DNA of 64,000 nucleotides, taken from Halocaridina rubra (lineage: Eukaryota; Arthropoda; Malacostraca; Decapoda; Atyidae). The DNA is taken from the NCBI GenBank assembly GCA_037179515.1, contig JAXCGZ010016982.1, forward strand, positions 435,001-499,000. Direction: 5' to 3'. The position numbers and the translations under genes were made by a program. The first letter of the stretch is position 1; each line of letters starts with the position of its first letter. Below the pieces are notes generated by a model, which was not told the DNA's origin, searched no databases, and saw only the letters and a list, made by a program, of their open reading frames with translations. Below, piece by piece: positions 1 to 64,000 of the stretch.

Positions 1-136
1 ACATCATGGCACAGCCAGTACATGCAAGCATTTCTCCCGTCGACCTGTCATGTACTTGTGAAAGTTGTATTTGGAGTTAAGAATATACATTCACGATGCA
101 ACTGCGAAATTAACGATACTGTTATTTATGAAAAAG

Positions 137-262
137 TTTAGGACATCAGGGGACTCGAACTGGCATCACAAGCCACAAAATTATGCCACCATAACCAACT
201 GAGCCTCTACGGAGGACCAAGATCTATAGCTTGCCATGAGAGTTCAAGTTTCCTGATGTCCT
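137..262. repeat. Foldback tRNA-derived SINE
   Basis: Left arm aggacatcaggggactcgaa and right arm near 228-262 are inverted copies of one another. Reading the minus strand, the middle has a box-A-like CTCAGTTGGTTATGGTGGC and the left arm a box-B-like GTTCGAGTCCCC. A head of the same family recurs on the plus strand at about 428-497 (GAGAGTTCGAGTCCCCTGATGTCCT region), suggesting a small tRNA-derived SINE family. Confidence 0.55.
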
Positions 263-427
263 GAATTTGTTTTTCTCGTATCTAATTGTATTGTTAATAA
301 CATGGTTTTATTGTGAATATGTACACTTAACTCCACACACAACTTAAAAAAGTTCATTAAAGGTCAATGGGTGATATACTTAGATGCATTGTTTATGCCA
401 TTATATAATGATTTTTGTTTGCTGTAA

Positions 428-497
428 TGGCTCACTTAGTTAAGGCAGAATGACTTTGTAGCTTTAGATGAGAGTTCGAGTCCCCTGATGTCCTAAG
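428..497 (+). repeat. tRNA-derived SINE fragment
   Basis: Contains GGCTCACTTAGTTAAGGC as a box-A-like element and gagttcgagtcccctgatgt as box B. It shares the 3' sequence 'cctgatgtcct' with the foldback at 137-262. A (TA)n array begins shortly after it. Confidence 0.5.
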
Positions 498-509
498 AAT
501 ATTCATGGC

Positions 510-626
<117 letters not shown>

Positions 627-633
627 CATGCAT

Positions 634-979
634 ACACAGAGGTTCCTCGGTTTACGATGTCCTCGACTTACTATGTGTTGTGGTTACGATGCATCTCCCA
701 TTAATTATATTACTTCGTTTTTTATCATTTTTGGCCTGTGACATGTCTCCCAAGCGTAGAGCAGATTCTTCTGATGGCAGTTCTTTGAATAAAAGGAAAG
801 CCATTACCATGGAAGAGAAATTTGAGGTAGTGAACGCTCAGAAAAGGGAGAAACTTTACTATTCCATTAGCATAAATGGGTGACATAGCTGTTTATTTAC
901 GCGTGTTCTGACTTAAACAGAAAGTCAGGTTACGACATGTCTTGAGGAATGGAACTGTTACGTAAGTCGAGGACCCCTT

Positions 980-982
<3 letters not shown>
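634..982 (+). mobile_element. Internally deleted Tigger/pogo-like element
   Basis: Left end cacagaggttcctcggttta and right end (inverted) ggtcctcgacttacg are imperfect terminal inverted repeats. Inside, an ATG at 743 opens a short frame MSPKRRADSSDGSSLNKRKA followed by ITMEEKFEVV, which is the start of a Tigger transposase (CENP-B-type helix-turn-helix). The frame ends at 883 and the rest of the transposase is missing. (TA)n arrays touch both ends. Confidence 0.75.
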
Positions 983-1054
<72 letters not shown>

Positions 1055-1063
1055 TGAAGCCTT

Positions 1064-1139
<76 letters not shown>
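983..1139. repeat. (TA)n microsatellite, two blocks
   Basis: Blocks at about 983-1053 and 1066-1138, separated by 'ctgaagcctttg'. Confidence 0.97.
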
Positions 1140-1141
<2 letters not shown>

Positions 1142-1492
1142 GCATCATTATGTAAATAATATTGCTTTTTGAAATATTGGTAAAATAAAGTACATATTTC
1201 TTACACAAGGAATTTGTGGGCCAATCACAGAATAGGCACTTAATGTCAATTTTAGATGCTTTATCTGGGATTGAGGCAAAAAGCATATTAATCGGCCTTT
1301 TACCTCAATCCCATATAAAGCCCTAAAGTACCTCTCTATTGGGATTAACTTGCCTTTTACCTCATTCCCATATTGAGCACCTAAAATTATATCAGTGGCT
1401 TAATCTGTGATTGATTCGGAATTTTTGTATATACTTAATGAACAAAACATTCCAGTAATCTTTGTTCTTTTCCTTTTTTTTCAAGTTATGCC

Positions 1493-57390
<55,898 letters not shown>

Positions 57391-58421
57391 CTTGGCTCTT
57401 CTTAATTAGAATGCATGAACTGTAAATATATACGTGACCACAATTACCTATAGCTTAAGGAAAGTAAATTCTCTCAATGCAATATATTTCCTATTCTGAA
57501 ATATTCCAAATAGTCAATAAGAATATATCTGGTCTACAATTGTCAGGTTCAAATACCTCTCTTCATTGCTAAACTCAATGTTGTGTTATGTCTGTTGTAC
57601 TAAAAATATTAAAACAAGAAATTGAGATAATGAGAGTTCACACTATATGCATCATCAACTTCAATTTGACTCCGTTGCCTTATGAGGTGTTATGGCCCAC
57701 ATAAGTCATGATTCTGTAGCACAAGGTTACTATTAAAATTATTTCATCTAGCAGGTACTGCACCTTATACATACCTGTGCTCATACATTTATAATAAGTA
57801 AGGCATCAGAGGGGAGGAGAGACTTTAGCTTGATGGGTAACATAGTTACATAAAATATAGATCTAATGATATTACAGTATATAGTGGTAGGATAGAACAT
57901 ACATTGAAACCATTAATACCTACAAGGATAAACTGTATTATACAGTACTTATGATTACATAAAATCTTTCTTCAAAGCTGTATCATGACTCATTAAAAGA
58001 AAATGAAGCTTTAAAGTGAAGAGATGCAGCCAGATAGGTACAGATATAGGCTAATAGACACAACAGCAAATTTCTCACAATCTGCATTGGAAGGACTTTA
58101 AGAGTAGTAACAGGGTAATGATTAATGTACTTACAAGGGAGCAGGTGGGTAGCAGCAAACGAGAGAATGCTTGCAGGTAGTTTCTTTGAACCCCAATCAC
58201 CTGATATTACTTAACCTAACTGATTCTATTGCTCTTTTACCAATCTGTCAGTAAATATATTTTAGCTACGAAGTCAGTGATAATAAGAAAACAAAATTAT
58301 ATAAGAAGGCAGATATGAATTATGCTAGTGAATTAACTTCAGGCAAAAATATATTTTGTTCCTTCTCTGAAAACTGTGCGTGCATGTATATAAGGATATT
58401 ACATATGTGTCAATCCAGATA

Positions 58422-60062
58422 CAGTCGTCCCTCAGCTTACCCAAATAACTGGTTCCACCACTACCTGCATAAGTCGAAATTCACGAAGTCGGGACCCATA
58501 TATATAAGTGTGTTATTACTTTGCATATAACCCATTACCAATCTTGCATACAGGGTAATGTACTTCAGATCGTATATTACGAGTAAACAGAACCTGCTGC
58601 TCAACAATATTAATATAAACTACAATAGTTATAACTACAGCACGATATTAAATTTTAAAGAAATGTAAAATAGAAATGTGAACATTTTTACTAGACTTCA
58701 GTCAGAAAATTTCGTGTGTCATTATAAAAATATTTCCATATGTAGTTACTTTCTTGTACAGTATATTAAATAAACTGTACATATTACATAGTATATAAAT
58801 ATAAAAATATAGATTATATTTTAACTAAATGTAAAACATACCAGTGAACTGGTTTACTAACCTCTATATACATGGCTCATGTACAGTATATAGTATACAG
58901 ATCTGAAAAGTATGGGTAGCTATCAGAATAAAACGTGTTTACAGATGTGGTTACTTTTGGGTACAGAATTACACAGAAACAGTACATATTTAAAAGTAAA
59001 TTCACTGTAAACCATAATGAATATAACAACAATAATACATGTAAGTAAATGTAAAACACACCAGTAAAGTGGTTTACTAAACCTTTATCTGAAAATTACG
59101 TATAATGAAAAGTACTCACGCATGTACATTTTTATGAAAAAACAAAACTACATTTTGTCTAATAAAATAAATATGAGAATATCAAAATTATAGCTACACT
59201 ATCAAATTGTAAAGAAATGTAAAACATACAAGTGAACTGGTTTACAAAACCGCTATCTGTGAAGTACAAGTGTTGCTATGTAATTCTCTCTCTTAATGAG
59301 AATATGTTAACATTTACCAAAAAGAAAAACAAATCTTCTCTGTTCAGCTAAATTATGGCTCTTTAAGAAACTATGCATAGCTGGCCCTTGCTAGCTTTAA
59401 ACTACTATTGCTGCCGTTATGTTAGCACCTCCGCTGAAATATTCATTCAGCTGAAGTGCCTTTTCAGGCAAGATATATCCATCAACAGGGACATGCTCCT
59501 GTACCTTGGTTTTCAAGCACACGTTTAATGCTTCGTCGGTTTTCACAAGCAATGTATCACGAACTTGAGATACCTTGTTTTGAAGTTGCAGGCAAAACAC
59601 TAGTATTACTAAGAATTTTTTTCCTCTCTACATTATTGAACAAATGCTAGGCTCATATTTCCCCCATTAACGTGCTTTTCTGGATGCTGACATCGTTTTC
59701 AACTGCTCTAATGCCAGCTTTTGCTGCAGACTTAATGTATCTCTAGCCAACTTAGGTTTTTTATCATTGCCCTTAGCACTTAATATTTTGGCGACATCTC
59801 ATGAGAGGGCAAATTAAAATGTGACACTGTTTACGAATGTGTTAAAGACAATACACGTAGCAGCACCATATATAACTCCAACGATTGTAAGACAGACACA
59901 TGTCCCACCTCTCTCCACTCACTAGCGTGCCATGCTGCCTTGGTGCGATCTCATGCTCGTTCCACTTAAGTTTTGAAAAATTTCTGATTCTCTTTTATCA
60001 TTTTCAATTCATGTGTAATAAAAAACATGAAAGTGTAGTTTGTGTAAGCTGCAGGATGACTG
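58422..60062 (-). mobile_element. Tigger/pogo-like DNA transposon with both ends
   Basis: Terminal inverted repeats cagtcgtccctcagcttac (left) and gtaagctgcaggatgactg (right); TA target duplication on both sides. On the minus strand 59600-59397 keeps a piece of transposase, VKTDEALNVCLKTKVQEHVP and VDGYILPEKALQLNEYF, resembling the second helix-turn-helix of the CENP-B-type domain (W------P-----il-eKA). DDE catalytic part not seen; about 1.64 kb, decayed. Confidence 0.82.
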
Positions 60063-62814
60063 TACATTACTGCAAGGAAATGAACATATTACTTTCTTAT
60101 ACAAACAAAGTAAGTAAACAGCACTACTTATAAACTACTCTATAATAAATACTTTTAGATCCGTTATAATAATGTGGGACACCTTTAACTAGAAAGTAAA
60201 TTGAGCCTCATTTATTATGTCTCTATTGCTAATAATGCGATATATAATTTTCACAAAATTGTACAAATATTTTCTATACGACTGTCTCTTCACTTATCCC
60301 CTAAGCCAAGAATTCCCTTTTTATATTCCTGGCTTGGCCTTTGGTTGTTCTGAAATTTTAAACACTTCTAGGTATAAATATCACCAGTACTGTCAACAAT
60401 TCAAAAGTTTTTAGCTGTAATATGTAGAAATAATAAAATATTTTGTACGTGTAGTGGAAAACATTATTATTAATGGACCAACAAATGGCTTTCAACTGGA
60501 AGTACAGTATATTATGGGTGTGAAGGGCTTTGGTGAGTTGTAGCTTGTACTAAGGTCATTATATTTATAGTACACTTTCACACTAAAGAAATGGTTTGAT
60601 ATATTTAATAATGTAGCATACACTATATGATCTGCTCCAAAATTTCTCTCATGAGTTACAAAATTCACCTTCGACTTTCCAAGATAAAAAAAAAAATGGT
60701 GTATGTTTCAAAATGCATGCCAGAACAAAATAAAGTGTAAAATTGCTTAGCAGATTATGTTAGACTATCATAGGGAAAAATAACCAAACAATTTGTAATG
60801 CTGTATTCTTGTGAAACCCCTAAAACTTGTATTTATGGTTTATAAGCGGTCATAACTACTGTGTATTTAAGTATGGAGGTCAGTTTCTTTTTAAATAGCA
60901 TCCAAATTTTAAGTGATGTGGAAAACTAAATGCGTGTCCCTTTATTGTATTTTAATGCTGAATACTTTGGAACATACACAAAAGAAAATATTTTTAAAAT
61001 GCTGGTGAAGAACAGTGTACCATTTCCCTAAAGGTGAGAAAATTAATGATGCTAGTTGATATACAAGATTTGATGTGCATATTACTCGAATAATTTGGAG
61101 CCAAATACCAAGTTAGATTTAAAGAGCAGACACTCTTGATGTGTTTAATAAATGGAGAAGACTTTTATCATTTCATCATTTACAGTCTGTGTGCATGATT
61201 ACATGCTAAGGAAAACTTATAGTTATTGTTAAAGCCTGGTTGATATTATTTGTCATTTCAAGATACTGCATGTCCTTCAGCAAAGTGGAGCAGGTACTTT
61301 AAAGTTATCTATGTAGTGGTAGTTTCACCTGAGCCAATGCTAAGACTTCTATACGAAAGAATATGCATGCTTCTGTTAGGAGATATTTGTAAATGACTTG
61401 AATGACTATTGTAAATAATCTCCCACATTCACTTACAATAAACAACAAAATAGCTGAGTATTAGGTAGTTTATCTGTTATATTACAAATTAATTTTGTTC
61501 TAATTATCTGTTATAGCCACACTTGAACTATAAAGAAAGCATATAATCATGTTCATTTAAAGTAATTAAGCTTTTCCAGGCAACACTAATGCACAAATAT
61601 AAAAGCACCAGTGTCAGGATATCATATGCACGGAAATTATTCATAGATACTAATACCTGGAATGCTACAAAATGTAATGTAATACGAGTATGTCATGTAT
61701 TGTAGGTTTACATCAATTAAATCAAGGTTCTCAATATTTTTTTTTTACCACCATTTTTTCAGCCGCTGGTAGGAAAATGTGAAATTACTTTCACATGAAG
61801 AAAAATTTTTATGATAAGTTGATTCGATATGTTAAAAGAAAATATAGACCAAATAAAACACCAACTACACTGGGGTGTGGTCACATTATATAAGACTACT
61901 AAGACGTCATTTAAATTATTTGCAGACCATAAAGACAGCAGAAACAAACTAAGTAAGCTGCAGCATATGTTACAGTTGAGTGTATTAGGTGATATTTCAG
62001 TCACTACCAACCAATACCTTGATGTTGTCAGAATTATATTACATTTTAGAAATATTTCTCTCCTATTTCACTGCCAGTGTTACTTATTAATTATTGACGA
62101 GAATGAAGTTTTAGTGTTCTTTATTTATACAAAAATTTTAAATTAAATTGACATGTGTAATGATTTGAAAACACTGTCAGAATGCAAATCTACAGATACA
62201 ATGATTATATAATTCAATACCAAACTTTTAGAAGCTTTTTATAGAACTTCATTGATTCCTTATTTACAATTCTTCTTTTTTACTTCTGTTTCTCATTATT
62301 TATCATTAATAACTGTATTTAGCCCTACAAGATGCTGGTGACAGTAAAATGAGTGATTTTTGTGTGCCTATATGCATCCCTTCAACTGCTTTTCTCTAGG
62401 CATCAGTTTGTGCTTCTAGAATCTAATTGCTCTCAAAACAGAGATGCACTTAATAGTTCAAGCTACACATTTACATTGGTGATTCGTTTTACAGGCTCTG
62501 CAAGCATAAGGGGTCGACATGCCAACTCAGAGAAACCAGAAATCTACTTTCCCATGCTATATTAGCAATGACCCAGGTTATGTTCCAAAATGGTGGACAT
62601 AAGTCATTTGAACGTTAGTCAGTTATCATATTTACAGTAAAAGCCATGTAAATTTCCAAGGTACAATCCTACAGTGACAGGGACTGCAAATATTTATTTA
62701 AGCATATACTTTGGTGAGCATTGGGGAGAGAGAGAGAGAGAGAGTTATAAGGACAAGATTAGTATCTCATAGACTTTGCAGACCATAGCGAGGGGATACT
62801 TCATAATTACTTGG

Positions 62815-63050
62815 TGATACATTCCCAGTACACATTCATCTTAGTGTGTGCAGGAGTCTTTTAAAATTTCTTTTGAACTGCTCCATGGTAATGCTGTTAA
62901 CAACACTCTCTGGAAGTTGATTCCAAGTGGAGCAGATCTTGCACATGTGAAAATTTTCACGTACATCAGTGCTAAGCCTTTTAATATCTATATCTAACTT
63001 GTATTCAAATTGAATAATTTTTTGTGGTCAACCTTGTCAAAGCAATCCAG
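62815..63050 (-). pseudogene. CR1-like LINE C-terminal fragment
   Basis: On the minus strand: a 'FKILDCFDKVDHKKLF' start, then VRENFHMCKICSTWNQLPES and 'VVNSITMEQFKRNFKRLL'; this ending (F--R----WN-LP--VV-A-s---FK--LD) is typical of CR1/Jockey LINEs. A different subfamily from LINE-A. Confidence 0.65.
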
Positions 63051-63055
63051 TATTT

Positions 63056-63150
63056 TAAATACAGTCACCTCACGATTTATGAGAGTTTAAACTATGCAAA
63101 TTTGGATTTGCACGTCTACAAAGTAATAGTGAAAAAATTCGAAATACGCC
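63056..63150 (+). mobile_element. Tigger-like element end
   Basis: cagtcacctcacgatttatg followed by gagtttaaactatgcaaatt and ttggatttgcacg; start resembles cagtcgtccctcagcttac. Partner end not identified. Confidence 0.4.
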
Positions 63151-63544
63151 TTTAATGCGAGCAAGAAAAAACGAGGTGCTGAGTGGAAGAAAAATGGACC
63201 TAATGACCATTAGCCAGAGCTTGTGCCTTTATTTGCAGTGTGGTTGGTCAGTACCCTCTACAAAATGTGATTTTCACCCTTATTGGAGTGATTTTCCACA
63301 TAAGTCATTGTTGTACTAGTACAATGATTTATGACTCTTTCTTTCTCTGAGGAAGGAAACTACCAGGTGGAAGTAAAAGGAAAGTTTGTGAATGGTGGAA
63401 TGAGTAGGTGATTGCAGTAGCAACTGAAAAAGAAAACCAGGCAAATGAGGTATGGTTGCAGGTAGTTAATGCAAAGGTATTTGAAAGGTATAGTGCAAAA
63501 AGGAGGTTAGCAAAGAGCATGGTGATGGAGGCAAAGAGAGAAGC

Positions 63545-64000
63545 AGATGTAATTACCTAATTGTACATACGGGAAAGACTCCTTTGCTATTACTCCCCAT
63601 CTCCTGGTCGGTTACATTTCCGTACTCAGTGATACTTATCATATTTGTCCTTTAAACTTTGAATTGAGTTAGTATTAACTACCTGCTCACTTAACGACTT
63701 CCAATCATCAACTACTCTTAATCTGAAAAAGTACTCCCTTACATCCTGCAAAGAAGCTTTCTTACAAAGTTTCAAACTATGACCTCTAATTCTAGAGCCA
63801 ACCATATTAAAATATCGATCCCTATATACTCTGTCAAAATCAGGAGGGAATTTAAAAACTTTCACCATATCCCCCCTCATTCTTTTAACTTCGAGTGATG
63901 TTAAGTCTAATATCCTCAGCCTCTCCTCATAACTGAGATTTCTTATTTCTGGAACCAGTTTCATGGCGTGTCCTTGAACTTTTTCCATTTTATTTATGTG
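63545..64000 (-). pseudogene. LINE-A C-terminus and 3' end, runs off the window
   Basis: Minus-strand frame 63988-63626: VQGHAMKLVPEIRNLSYEER, LRILDLTSLEVKRMRGDMVK and VVDDWKSLSEQVVNTNSIQS, followed by the family 3' end near 63550-63620 (attaggtaa read on the minus strand). Cut by the window edge. Confidence 0.87.

Larger units (their letters stand above)
57391..64000. other. Downstream region
   Basis: If exon 27 is right, 57391 onward starts as 3' UTR. Contains a Tigger element (58422-60062) and, from 62815, LINE and Tigger-like ends. 57391-58420 and 60063-62720 are AT-rich and unusually free of long microsatellites; nothing coding is recognised. A short (GA)n lies at 62727-62746. Confidence 0.6.

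Noticed and set aside
59456..59650. 64-codon plus-strand frame
   Set aside because: Antisense to the Tigger transposase remnant.
61829..62146. 105-codon plus-strand frame and its 83-codon antisense partner
   Set aside because: No recognisable motif or splice context; may be a chance frame. I cannot exclude a decayed repeat or exon.

Overview
The window looks like nuclear DNA of an arthropod, most likely a decapod crustacean. The reasons are long (TA)n, (CT)n and (ATT)n arrays every few kilobases, many decayed non-LTR retrotransposons, Tigger/pogo-like DNA transposons and tRNA-derived SINEs, all sitting in the introns of one conserved animal gene. No species call is possible from the sequence alone, and no bacterial features are present.

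One protein-coding gene runs left to right on the plus strand across almost the whole window. I assembled it by hand from splice sites and reading phase. It encodes a NACHT and WD-repeat protein of the NWD1/NWD2 family, a STAND-type (NLR-like) NTPase. Exons 2-26 (2828-51172) join with one consistent reading frame and canonical GT/AG borders. With a candidate start exon (1493-1503) and a candidate terminal exon (57342-57390) the model has 27 exons, 4185 coding nt and 1394 residues. Order in the protein: a low-complexity N-terminus, a DUF4062-like module (about 127-270), a helical linker, a NACHT ATPase (Walker A 484-492, Walker B about 569-580), a winged-helix/helical arm (about 710-1000) and a WD-repeat region (about 1002-1330). 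Both ends of the gene are less certain than the middle.

Layout: 1-1492 is upstream sequence with a foldback SINE and a Tigger remnant. 1504-9328 holds two long introns around exon 2. 9329-18493 carries the DUF4062-like and linker exons. 18836-24770 carries the NACHT exons. 26708-35655 carries the helical arm and the first WD exon. 35656-43640 is an 8-kb intron packed with nested LINEs and a Tigger element. 43641-51172 carries the WD exons. 51173-57341 is a LINE-filled intron. 57391-64000 lies downstream and holds an almost full-length Tigger element and two LINE ends.

The most notable non-genic structure consists of duplications that touch exon borders (exons 10, 14 and 19), two foldback (palindromic) element families, and the recurrent abutment of (TA)n arrays on the TA target sites of Tigger-like elements. 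I found no second host gene, no rRNA, no functional-looking tRNA and no CRISPR.
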